A stretch of 21,331 bases of DNA. Origin: Proteobacteria bacterium UBA7447. GTDB lineage: Bacteria; Pseudomonadota; Gammaproteobacteria; Arenicellales; UBA868. Below, in pieces: positions 8,744-15,762 of this stretch. Both the position numbers and the translations under genes were made by a program. The notes below the pieces were generated by a model. It was not told the DNA's origin, did not search any database, and saw nothing but the letters and a program-made list of their open reading frames with translations. Position 1 is the stretch's first letter; each line of letters starts with the position of its first letter. The DNA lies in contig DLPX01000076.1 of assembly GCA_002477475.1 (NCBI GenBank), forward strand, positions 10,578-31,908. Reading direction: 5' to 3'.

Positions 8744-8764
8744 GCCTGATTCAGTTCTTTTCAG
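8728..8764 (+). terminator. Intrinsic terminator of the polysaccharide operon, overlapping both stop codons
   Basis: A perfect 9-bp inverted repeat (GAATCAGGC at 8728-8736, GCCTGATTC at 8744-8752) encloses a 7-nt loop that includes the wbpM TGA. It is followed on the + strand by AGTTCTTTTC. The opposing gene's stop codon overlaps the right arm. The T-stretch is imperfect and four bases away from the stem, so strength is uncertain. On the - strand no T-run follows, so it should act mainly on + transcripts. Confidence 0.6.
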
Positions 8765-9398
8765 CCACAATCAAGAGTATCCCGAACGCCGGGTGATCGA
8801 GATAGTGGACTTCTCCGATCTTAAGTCGGCGTGAGTCTCGGAGAATCCACGGTTCAAGGCGCGCACCTAGAAATCCTTGACGGTGTTCCTCATCCGGGGT
8901 CGCTACTGCCTCTGGGAAGGGGACATAGACCACATTTGTTGTTAACTGCCGTTTGGGCGACCCGCCGCACTGAAAGTGGATGCGAATATCTGAGGTGTCC
9001 TGAGTCGCCGCGCGCTTGATACGGAAACGAATGGCAGCGGTGTCGCCTGATTTCGTGAACTCCGTTTTCGCGTGAAGGGTAACGCGGTAAAACGGACTTT
9101 CTTTTAAACGTACATTGTGCTGTTGCAGCAGTCCTGAGCCTGAGATGAGCGAGTGGCGGCTTTGGGCATGAGTATCGTTACTGGAGAGAGCGCTCACCGC
9201 AAGCAGTCGGTTCTGCGAGGTATCGCGCTCGGGCAAAACGTTTCCAGCCTGCTGGTGAGTAAAAACAAGGTATTCCAAAAAAAGTTTTTCGCTCGCTCCT
9301 GAGGATGAGATTAAGGCGCAGTAGAGCGCAATAAAAATGCCTGCCCCTATCGCCCGGCGCAATGGGGCCCCATTGGCAGGAAGGCGGCTAAAAGTCAT
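8751..9398 (-). CDS. CsiV-family (DUF2803-like) secreted protein downstream of mfd
   Basis: The 215-residue product starts at ATG 9398, which lies inside the last codons of mfd and overlaps it by 11 nt; this fits a signal-peptide start better than the longer upstream reading. Residues about 14-34 form a basic-then-hydrophobic signal sequence (LRRAIGAGIFIALYCALI) with likely Sec cleavage near SSSGA-S. The mature protein begins FLEYLVFTHQQ and ends with LKIGEVHYLDHPAFGILLIV, the pattern I associate with CsiV-type proteins encoded next to mfd in Pseudomonas. Vibrio CsiV is a periplasmic peptidoglycan-binding protein that activates the LD-transpeptidase-like pathway for D-amino acid production; whether this relative does so is unknown. 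The Cys in the hydrophobic core lacks a proper lipobox. It converges on wbpM with 7 bp between stop codons. Confidence 0.72.
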   Translation of the reverse strand: MTFSRLPANGAPLRRAIGAGIFIALYCALISSSGASEKLFLEYLVFTHQQAGNVLPERDTSQNRLLAVSALSSNDTHAQSRHSLISGSGLLQQHNVRLKESPFYRVTLHAKTEFTKSGDTAAIRFRIKRAATQDTSDIRIHFQCGGSPKRQLTTNVVYVPFPEAVATPDEEHRQGFLGARLEPWILRDSRRLKIGEVHYLDHPAFGILLIVAEKN

Positions 9399-12300
9399 TC
9401 GCGAGGTTATCCTTGATTTCCGATGGAAGCGGCTTGATCTCGTTGGATTCATCGAGTGTATCCAATAGCCAATCTGTCAGGATGGCGCGCAGCTCTGGAT
9501 CCTCAAGACCAGCGGGCAGGGCGAGCTCCAGAGGACCGTTCATGGAGAACAAATCCGAATGCTCTGCCAACAGACTGGCAAATCGAGGAGCCGACACGGT
9601 GGCATCAGGATGGAAGCCCACGCGCCCCCCTCGGGCGCTATACCTCAATTTCTTGATTCCCGCCGCTTCTCCTTTGATCCTCACCCCGGTTATCTGGAAA
9701 AGCATCTTGGTTTCAACAGGGAGCAAGCCGAAACGATCAACCAACTCAAGTTTGAGATCATAAAGCGCGGCGCTGTCTTCGCAATCAGCGATGCGCTGAT
9801 AGAGTACCAGCCGGGTATGGACGTCGGGGATATAGTCGTCAGGAATAAAAGCGCTTGCGTTAAGGTCAATCTCACAGACTGAGTCCAGTTTTAGTGACGA
9901 CTCAGTGGGTTCTCCGGAAAGGTCCCGGATAGCGCGATTCAAATAGTCCGTGTACATAGAAAACCCAATCTCTTCGATCACGCCGCTTTGGCCTTCGCCG
10001 AGCAGTTCGCCCGCCCCTCTGATTTCGAGGTCATGATTCGCAAGGGCGAATCCGGCACCAAGTTCTGTCAGGGCTTCCAGGGCTGCGAGACGTTTCTTGG
10101 CGGTTTCGGATATAAATTCTGGATCTGGAACCAGCAAAAATGCGTAGGCCTGGTGACGGGAACGGCCAACGCGACCCCGTAGCTGGTGCAGTTGTGCGAG
10201 ACCGAACCGGTCAGCGCGGTTCATGATCATGGTATTGGCAGTTGGGATATCGATCCCGCTCTCTATGATGGTGCTGCAAACCAGAACATCAAACCGCTGG
10301 TGATAGAAGTCACGCATGACTGACTCTAGATCACTTTTTGGCATTTGACCGTGTGCAACCTCAATCGAGGCTTCGGGGATCAGATCTCTAAGGTCGGCGG
10401 CAACCCGGTCGATTGTTCTCACCTCGTTGTGAAGGAAGTAAACCTGCCCCCCGCGGTGCATTTCGCGCAGGCAGGCCTCGCGGATGAGATGCGTCGAGTA
10501 GCGCTGCACCGTTGTCTTTATTGAGACCCGTCCAGGCGGGGGGGATCCAATCAACGAGATAGAACGCAATCCGGACAACGCGATATTGAGCGTCCTTGGA
10601 ATCGGCGTAGCCGTAAGCGTGAGGACGTCCACTTCTTCTCGAAGTTGCTTGAGACGTTCTTTTTGGCGAACGCCAAAGCGATGCTCCTCGTCGATAATCA
10701 CCAGCCCAAGTTGGTGAAAATTGATGTCCTGTTGGAGCAATCGATGGGTACCGATCACGATATCTACTGAACCACCGCCAATATCCTGCACTAACTGGGC
10801 GCTGGCGGTTGGGGACTTGAAGCGCGACAACTCTTCTATTCTGATCGGATAATCGGCGAAACGTTCGGCAAAGGTGTTGTGGTGTTGGTGTGCCAGCAGC
10901 GTGGTCGGGGTCAGCACCGCGACCTGATATCCGTTCTGCGCCACGACGAAGGCGGCACGTAAGGCGACTTCTGTCTTTCCGAACCCCACATCGCCGCAAA
11001 CCAGTCGATCCATTGGCGTGGAAGCCTTTAGATCCGCAACTACCTCCTCGATCGCATGTTCCTGATCGGGCGTCTCGTCGTACGGAAACCCTGACCGAAA
11101 CGCGGCGTACTCTGTATGCGGCACGGAATAGCAGCGCCCCGATCGAAGTGTGCGCAGCGCTTGTGTCTTTAATAGTTCGGCGGCAGCATCGTGAGCGCGT
11201 TTTTTTGCCCGGGCTTGAGCTTTCTTCCATTGGTCACTCCCGAGACGGTGCAGCGGAGCGTGCTCGGGATCTCCACCGATATAGCGAGACAGGACATTGA
11301 TATTTACTGCGGGGATGTAGAGTTTTCCCTCTTCGGCATAGTGGATTACGAGGAACTCATTTTTTTGGTTGTTGACCTCCAGCCATTGAAGCCCCCCGAA
11401 TCGCCCGATCCCGTGTTCCAGGTGAACGACAGGGTCACCGGTATGGAGTTCCGCGATTGACCGGATGATCGCTTCGGGATCTTGGCTTCTTCCTCGCTTT
11501 CGTCGGTGTACCCGTTCTCCGTAAAGTTGGGACTCCACGATGATCTCAACGAACGGTTGGGCGGCAACAAGCCCCCTGTCGAGAACCGAGGTGACTATTG
11601 CGGGGGTATCTGGAGGTGAATTGAGGAAATCGGCCCAGCTTTCGACAGGCGTCGGATACAGGTCATGTCCGGCGAGAAGTTCGACAAGTGACTGAACTCG
11701 CCCGGGTGTCTCCGCGCTTAAGAGCACCCGCGGTTTGGAGTCCTTAAAGAGCCGTTCGATAAGCCCCGAAAAAGGCGAGTTGGATTTGTGATCGACGGGG
11801 TATCCTGACGGAGAGTCGCAAATTCCAGGATTGGATTCGGTTACCTCCGAATGACCGACCTCGATCACCCCCGAGCGTGATATCTGCTGGGCCGCGGCCT
11901 CTCCCGTGAGGCACAGCACGTCGGGAGAAAGGGGTTGCCGCTCAGAGTCAAGGCGAGCAGAGGCGAAGCGATCCTGAACGTTCGCGATTTCCGTTTGAAT
12001 TTGAGAGAACCACTCTTTGGGAGCCAGCCACTGAAGATCCGCTGGAAGATAATCGAAAATGGTGCTGGCCGAATCAAAAAATAGAGGGAGATAAAATTCT
12101 ATGCCGGCCGGAAACCGCCCCTCCGATACCTCGCGGTAGATAATTGATGACTGAGGGTCGCCCGGCATCTGCTGCCGGAAAGACTTGCGGAACTGCTCGA
12201 TCGCCGCCTTGTCCGTCGGAAACTCCCTTGCCGGGAGAATATCAAGGGCTCCGGTCTCTCCGGTCGACTTTTGACTCTCGGGGTCGAAAAAACGAATTTG

Positions 12301-12891
12301 CTCTATTTCATCCCCAAATAAATCCAGCCGAAATGGCGCCGCTGCCCCCATGGGAAATACGTCAATAATCCCGCCGCGCACGGCATACTCACCCTCAGCC
12401 TGGACTTGCGACACACCCAGATAGCCGGCATCCGAAAGCTGGTCTCGTAGACGGAGCGGGTTGATGACGTCGCCCACCGAAATATTGAAACTGGCCCCAG
12501 AGATGAATTCTCTTTTGGGCAAGCGGAACAGTATCTGCTCGGCGCAAACGAGAAGAATAAACGGGTCGCTTTGGCACAATTGCCCTAAGGTACGAATTCG
12601 TTGAGATGTGATCTCCGGATGCGGAGAGTATCGATCGTAAGGCAGGCATTCCCAGCCAGGCAGGATGCAGACCCGGCCGCTGTTGGGCCCCAAGAAGAAT
12701 CGAAGCTCGTCAGCCAAAAGTTCGAGTTCTCGAACTGAGGATGCCAGCACCGCAATATGAGCTTGACTGTTGGAAAGCTCAGAAACTCTCAGAGCGAGCG
12801 CAGAACCCGGGCAGGCTGGCCATTTTTTTGGCGGTGCGCCCGCGGGGGAGCACGACAATACGTCAGAAGGGGATGTCACGGCTGCGGGCAA
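9388..12891 (-). CDS. mfd: Mfd transcription-repair coupling factor
   Basis: This protein of about 1167 residues is full length for Mfd. It removes RNA polymerase stalled at DNA lesions and recruits UvrA/UvrBC to the transcribed strand. In order it shows a UvrB-homology region (LPYDRYSPHPEI, EYAVRGGIIDVFPMG, AREFPTDKAAIEQFR), an RNAP-interaction domain (GKLYIPAVNINVLSRYIGG near 535), the translocase with Walker A GDVGFGKTEVALRAAF near 635, DEEHRFGVRQKERLK near 732, TATPIPRTLNIALSGLR, STIIESGIDIPTANT and RGRVGRSRHQAYAFL near 907, and the C-terminal TRCF domain. The first possible start is TTG at 12891; GTG at 12879 is an alternative. Neither has a clear Shine-Dalgarno. It is divergent from ispD and its last 11 nt overlap the downstream CsiV-like gene, suggesting one transcript with coupled translation. 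Confidence 0.97.
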   Translation of the reverse strand: MPAAVTSPSDVLSCSPAGAPPKKWPACPGSALALRVSELSNSQAHIAVLASSVRELELLADELRFFLGPNSGRVCILPGWECLPYDRYSPHPEITSQRIRTLGQLCQSDPFILLVCAEQILFRLPKREFISGASFNISVGDVINPLRLRDQLSDAGYLGVSQVQAEGEYAVRGGIIDVFPMGAAAPFRLDLFGDEIEQIRFFDPESQKSTGETGALDILPAREFPTDKAAIEQFRKSFRQQMPGDPQSSIIYREVSEGRFPAGIEFYLPLFFDSASTIFDYLPADLQWLAPKEWFSQIQTEIANVQDRFASARLDSERQPLSPDVLCLTGEAAAQQISRSGVIEVGHSEVTESNPGICDSPSGYPVDHKSNSPFSGLIERLFKDSKPRVLLSAETPGRVQSLVELLAGHDLYPTPVESWADFLNSPPDTPAIVTSVLDRGLVAAQPFVEIIVESQLYGERVHRRKRGRSQDPEAIIRSIAELHTGDPVVHLEHGIGRFGGLQWLEVNNQKNEFLVIHYAEEGKLYIPAVNINVLSRYIGGDPEHAPLHRLGSDQWKKAQARAKKRAHDAAAELLKTQALRTLRSGRCYSVPHTEYAAFRSGFPYDETPDQEHAIEEVVADLKASTPMDRLVCGDVGFGKTEVALRAAFVVAQNGYQVAVLTPTTLLAHQHHNTFAERFADYPIRIEELSRFKSPTASAQLVQDIGGGSVDIVIGTHRLLQQDINFHQLGLVIIDEEHRFGVRQKERLKQLREEVDVLTLTATPIPRTLNIALSGLRSISLIGSPPPGRVSIKTTVQRYSTHLIREACLREMHRGGQVYFLHNEVRTIDRVAADLRDLIPEASIEVAHGQMPKSDLESVMRDFYHQRFDVLVCSTIIESGIDIPTANTMIMNRADRFGLAQLHQLRGRVGRSRHQAYAFLLVPDPEFISETAKKRLAALEALTELGAGFALANHDLEIRGAGELLGEGQSGVIEEIGFSMYTDYLNRAIRDLSGEPTESSLKLDSVCEIDLNASAFIPDDYIPDVHTRLVLYQRIADCEDSAALYDLKLELVDRFGLLPVETKMLFQITGVRIKGEAAGIKKLRYSARGGRVGFHPDATVSAPRFASLLAEHSDLFSMNGPLELALPAGLEDPELRAILTDWLLDTLDESNEIKPLPSEIKDNLANDF

Positions 12892-12960
12892 GACAAAGAA
12901 AGCGGTATTTTATCGTAAACTCCATTCAAGCCTTCGAATTTGTCGCAACACAATCAAAGA

Positions 12961-13674
12961 GTGAAACCAAAGATCTGGGCAATCGTTCCTGCAGCAGGTT
13001 CAGGAACCCGCTTTGGCAGTGATCTGCCTAAGCAGTACCACAGCCTTGCTGGAGAAGAGGTCATTTTGCGCACATTGCGTCTGCTGAGCGTAGTTACTCG
13101 CGTCTCAGGAATCACTGTGGGTGTTGCCGCCCATGATCCCGTGTGGGCGGGCCTACTTCCCCGGCTTCCAGAGCGGGTCTCGTCGTTTGAAGGAGGGCAA
13201 ACCAGAAGTGAGACAGTGTTGAATGGACTATCGAAGCTTATTCGACAAGGCAGAGAAGCTGATTGGGTCCTGGTTCACGATTCGGTTCGACCCTGCGTGC
13301 GAGTGCAGGATATCAACCGGTTGATAGATGAAACCGGGTTTTGCTCTCCCGGTGGATTGCTCGCGACTCCAGTCAGCGACACTTTAAAGGCCGTTTCGCC
13401 GGGTCATCAGGTCACTGGGTCTGTGCCGAGAGAAAGTCTTTGGCGCGCACAGACGCCGCAATTGTTTCCTGTGGGATTGCTTCATGAAGGCCTGACCAAG
13501 GCCTGCGCCGAGAATTTTGACTGCACAGACGACGCTCAAGCACTGGAGCGTCTGGGCCTGAAGCCAAGTGTGATTTCAGGCTCCTCCCTGAATCTTAAAA
13601 TTACCCGGGACTCAGATCTGGCGCTTGCACAAGCGATTTTAGATATGCAGGAGGAGTTGCCATGTTCCGAATAG
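12961..13674 (+). CDS. ispD: IspD, 2-C-methyl-D-erythritol 4-phosphate cytidylyltransferase
   Basis: IspD joins MEP and CTP to give CDP-methylerythritol in the cytosolic MEP isoprenoid pathway. The 237-residue frame from GTG 12961 begins KPKIWAIVPAAGSGTRFG, followed by DLPKQY; this glycine-rich nucleotide loop normally starts within ten residues of the N-terminus, which favours GTG 12961 over the in-frame TTG at 12940. Further motifs are GGQTRSETVLNGL, VLVHDSVRPCV, LLATPVSDTLK, RESLWRAQTPQLF and DCTDDAQALERLG. Relatives usually have HDAARP where this has HDSVRP. It lies about 70 bp from the divergent mfd and overlaps ispF by 13 nt. The common ftsB and eno neighbours are not next to it here. 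Confidence 0.95.
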   Translation: MKPKIWAIVPAAGSGTRFGSDLPKQYHSLAGEEVILRTLRLLSVVTRVSGITVGVAAHDPVWAGLLPRLPERVSSFEGGQTRSETVLNGLSKLIRQGREADWVLVHDSVRPCVRVQDINRLIDETGFCSPGGLLATPVSDTLKAVSPGHQVTGSVPRESLWRAQTPQLFPVGLLHEGLTKACAENFDCTDDAQALERLGLKPSVISGSSLNLKITRDSDLALAQAILDMQEELPCSE

Positions 13675-14147
13675 GGCAGGGATATGACGTCCACCGCCTT
13701 GAGAAAGGTCGAGAGCTTTGGCTCGGGGGAGTGTTGATTCCCCACTCCTCCGGTTTATCCGGGCACAGTGATGCCGATGTACTGCTGCATGCCATCTGCG
13801 ATGCCGTGCTCGGGGCAGCTGGGTCGGGGGACATCGGACACCACTTTCCTGACTCTGATCCGGCTCACCGGGGACGAAGCAGTCGGGAATTCCTAAAAAT
13901 CGTGGGCGAGATAGCAAAAGCCGGTGGGTGGAGTGTTTCTAATATTGACGCAACCATCATTGCCGAAAAGCCCAAGTTGTCGCCCTATGTGACTGAGATG
14001 TGTGGAAATGTTGCGGCAGACCTCGACCTCTCGCCCACACAAGTAAATATCAAAGCCACGACCACAGAGGGGCTGGGTTTCGTCGGGCGCGAAGAGGGCA
14101 TTGCGGCCCTGGCCGTGGCAATGCTTACGAGCGAAACTTCCGGGTAA
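13662..14147 (+). CDS. ispF: IspF, 2-C-methyl-D-erythritol 2,4-cyclodiphosphate synthase
   Basis: IspF cyclises CDP-methylerythritol 2-phosphate, releasing CMP, and follows IspD by two steps in the MEP pathway. The 161-residue product is normal in length. Metal ligands are visible as Asp9 and His11 in GQGYDVHRL and His43 in DVLLHAICDAVLG. Other hallmarks are GGVLIPHSSGLSGHSDAD, GDIGHHFPDSDP, NIDATIIAEKPKL and the C-terminal KATTTEGLGFVGREEGIAALA. ATG 13662 lies inside the end of ispD (13-nt overlap), with AGGAGG just upstream at 13649-13654, so the pair is translationally coupled. Its final 23 nt overlap the end of the convergent Smr gene. Confidence 0.97.
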   Translation: MFRIGQGYDVHRLEKGRELWLGGVLIPHSSGLSGHSDADVLLHAICDAVLGAAGSGDIGHHFPDSDPAHRGRSSREFLKIVGEIAKAGGWSVSNIDATIIAEKPKLSPYVTEMCGNVAADLDLSPTQVNIKATTTEGLGFVGREEGIAALAVAMLTSETSG

Positions 14148-14643
14148 GCACGTAGAACGCGCCTGTGCCGCCATCTTTTGGTTGGGCCCAACAATAGGCC
14201 TGCACCGAAGGCTGAGACTGCAGTAGGTCCAGGGCGGCAACACGGACGGGCGAATAACCCTCAGGAGAGTGCGAGCCTTTACCTGTGATCACAAGAAGGC
14301 ATCGGAAACTGAAATCTGTATGCACGCTCAAGAATCTCGCCAAAGACTGCTCCGCTTTTGGGACTGTTTGCCCATGAAGATCGATCGTGGCACAGGGTGG
14401 AAAACGCCCTTGCCGCAATCCCTTCATCATGTCTTTGGCTAAATCTTCCCGATAGAAGAGTTCGCCTTCCTCGTCGAGAAAGCCTTGCGCAGGACGTTGA
14501 CTGGTTCGAATAGGCTTTCGTCTCACCTGACCGGGGCCAGGAGCGACTCGTGATTCTTGGTCTAAGGGCTGGACTTTCGCCACGGCCTCCCTGAAGAGTT
14601 CTGTCTCTTCAGCCGAGATCTGCAATCCTGGCGTTTTCTTCAT
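14125..14643 (-). CDS. Smr-domain protein (small MutS-related nuclease family)
   Basis: This 172-residue protein carries a C-terminal Smr domain (about residues 88-168): TIDLHGQTVPKAEQSLARFL, then CLLVITGKGSHS and AYCWAQPKDGGTGAFYVLTRK. These match the conserved LDLHG and GKGxHS elements of stand-alone Smr proteins (SmrA/YdaL type). The N-terminal third is charged and likely flexible, with a FYREDLAKDMMKGLRQGRF segment preceding the domain, as in many proteobacterial members. Smr domains have DNA- or RNA-nicking activity in studied cases; the substrate of this one is unknown. The gene lies 9 bp downstream of trxB on the same strand and probably shares its transcript. It overlaps ispF tail-to-tail by 23 nt. 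Confidence 0.9.
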   Translation of the reverse strand: MKKTPGLQISAEETELFREAVAKVQPLDQESRVAPGPGQVRRKPIRTSQRPAQGFLDEEGELFYREDLAKDMMKGLRQGRFPPCATIDLHGQTVPKAEQSLARFLSVHTDFSFRCLLVITGKGSHSPEGYSPVRVAALDLLQSQPSVQAYCWAQPKDGGTGAFYVLTRKFRS

Positions 14644-14652
14644 TAGTCTCGG

Positions 14653-15609
14653 TCAGTCCGCCTGATCGAGAAAACGTTTAGCGTCTAACGCCGCCATGCA
14701 ACCTGTGGCAGCAGAAGTGACCGCCTGCCGATAGACGTGATCCATCACATCTCCCGCCGCGAATACGCCAGGGATGCTCGTCGCGGTTGCCTCACCATCG
14801 AGGCCCGATTTCACCCGAATGTAGCCTCCCTGGATGTCGAGCTGATCGGTGAAGAGTTCCGTGTTGGGCGTATGGCCAATAGCGATGAATACGCCATGAA
14901 CATCAAGAGAACGCTGTTCCTTGGAAAGTGTGTCCTGGATCTGGATACCAGTGACACCGTGGTCGTCTCCGAGTACCTCGCTCAGGGTGTGATTCCAGGC
15001 CAGGGAGACATTTCCGTCCTGACCGCTGCGGGAAAAAAGCTGGTCCTGAAGAATGGCCTCTGCACGGAGGCTATCCCTTCGATGAACCAGGGTTACGCTT
15101 GAGCAGATGTCCGAAAGGTAGAGCGCCTCCTCGACCGCTGTGTTTCCGCCCCCGATAACGGCGACCGGCTTGTCACGATAAAAGAACCCGTCGCAGGTGG
15201 CGCAGGCAGAGACCCCTTTGCCTTTGTAAGCCTCCTCTGATTCTAGACCCAGGTACTGTGCAGAAGCGCCGGTAGCGATGATGAGTGCATCACAGGTATA
15301 AGTCCCCGCATCGCCCTCTAAGGTGAAAGGGCGTTTATCCAATTTTGCAGTATGGATATGATCGAAAATAATCTCGGTGCCGAACCGCTCGGAATGCGCA
15401 AGCATTCGAACCATCAAATCGGGGCCAGTCAGGCCGTGTGGATCCCCTGGCCAGTTGTCAACGTCGGTAGTCGTCATGAGTTGACCACCTTGCGCTATGC
15501 CAGTCACTAACACGGGAGAAAGATTGGCACGGGCTGCGTAGACGGCGGCCGTATACCCGGCAGGCCCGGAACCAAGTATGAGTAGTCGACAGTGTTGAGC
15601 GGTTTCCAT
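14653..15609 (-). CDS. trxB: Thioredoxin reductase TrxB
   Basis: TrxB is the FAD flavoenzyme that reduces thioredoxin with NADPH in the cytosol. From ATG 15609 the product has 318 residues, normal for bacterial TrxB. Motifs in order are LLILGSGPAGYTAAVYAARA (FAD loop), GGQLMTTTDVDNWPG, ATGASAQYLGL, the redox-active CATC in VSACATCDGFFYRD, VIGGGNTAVEEALYL (NADPH loop), VHRRDSLRA, IAIGHTPNT and PGVFAAGDVMDHVYRQAVTSAATGCMAA. The ATG has CGGAG 7 nt upstream. An in-frame TTG at 15648 sits 3 nt after a stronger GGAGGAGG, which would add 13 residues. It is divergent from ftsK with 153 bp between starts. Confidence 0.97.
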   Translation of the reverse strand: METAQHCRLLILGSGPAGYTAAVYAARANLSPVLVTGIAQGGQLMTTTDVDNWPGDPHGLTGPDLMVRMLAHSERFGTEIIFDHIHTAKLDKRPFTLEGDAGTYTCDALIIATGASAQYLGLESEEAYKGKGVSACATCDGFFYRDKPVAVIGGGNTAVEEALYLSDICSSVTLVHRRDSLRAEAILQDQLFSRSGQDGNVSLAWNHTLSEVLGDDHGVTGIQIQDTLSKEQRSLDVHGVFIAIGHTPNTELFTDQLDIQGGYIRVKSGLDGEATATSIPGVFAAGDVMDHVYRQAVTSAATGCMAALDAKRFLDQAD

Positions 15610-15645
15610 GGGTTGCTCCGAAATAGGGGGTAAGCCGTATTTTCC

Positions 15646-15660
15646 CAAGAACCTCCTCCA
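15646..15660 (-). promoter_or_regulatory. Strong Shine-Dalgarno with alternative TTG start for trxB
   Basis: On the - strand TGGAGGAGGT (15660 to 15651) is followed two bases later by an in-frame TTG at 15648-15646. Spacing from the second GGAGG is short, but from the first it is about 6 nt. This would give a 331-residue TrxB with a 13-residue extension. The family length and the CGGAG before ATG 15609 favour the downstream start. Confidence 0.4.
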
Positions 15661-15716
15661 GAATCCATAAAACAAGAGAGTCGTTTCACATTATTAGAGA
15701 AGACCGCAGGATTCGA

Positions 15717-15722
15717 TATAAT
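15717..15722 (+). promoter_or_regulatory. Putative -10 box (TATAAT) of the ftsK operon
   Basis: A perfect TATAAT lies 41 bp before the ftsK start codon in the trxB-ftsK divergent gap. At the usual 16-18 bp spacing upstream there is no good -35 hexamer; TTCACA at 15685-15690 is 26 bp away. The promoter may need an activator or use another element. The predicted start of transcription, near 15729, falls just before a palindrome. Confidence 0.5.
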
Positions 15723-15732
15723 TCGGGTTTCA

Positions 15733-15750
15733 CTTGGTCGATGGACCAAG
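15733..15750 (+). repeat. Palindrome/hairpin at the start of the ftsK leader, touching its Shine-Dalgarno
   Basis: CTTGGTC at 15733-15739 and GACCAAG at 15744-15750 form a perfect 7-bp inverted repeat with a GATG loop. It lies between the TATAAT box and the ftsK start. Its right arm overlaps the beginning of AAGAGGT (15748-15754), the likely ribosome-binding site for TTG 15763. As RNA it would be a hairpin near the 5' end of the message; as DNA it could be an operator. It does not match the LexA box. Confidence 0.55.
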
Positions 15751-15762
15751 AGGTCAAATCCT

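Noticed and set aside
9399..9452. Upstream extension of the CsiV-like gene to 9452
   Set aside because: It would put 18 basic residues before the signal peptide and deepen the overlap with mfd; ATG 9398 gives a normal signal sequence.
10388..11230. 280-codon open frame on the - strand inside mfd
   Set aside because: It lies in another frame of the highly conserved Mfd motor region, has arginine-rich low-quality composition and no recognisable motif.
12892..12960. sigma-70 promoters for mfd and ispD in their shared gap
   Set aside because: TAAAAT on the - strand and TATTTT or TATCGT on the + strand lack -35 partners at acceptable spacing.
14737..15102. 121-codon open frame on the + strand opposite trxB
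   Set aside because: It is antisense to conserved TrxB coding sequence and shows no domain or convincing ribosome site.
15730..15752. LexA (SOS) box before ftsK, as known in E. coli
   Set aside because: The palindrome is CTTGGTC-GATG-GACCAAG and does not have the CTG-N10-CAG pattern.
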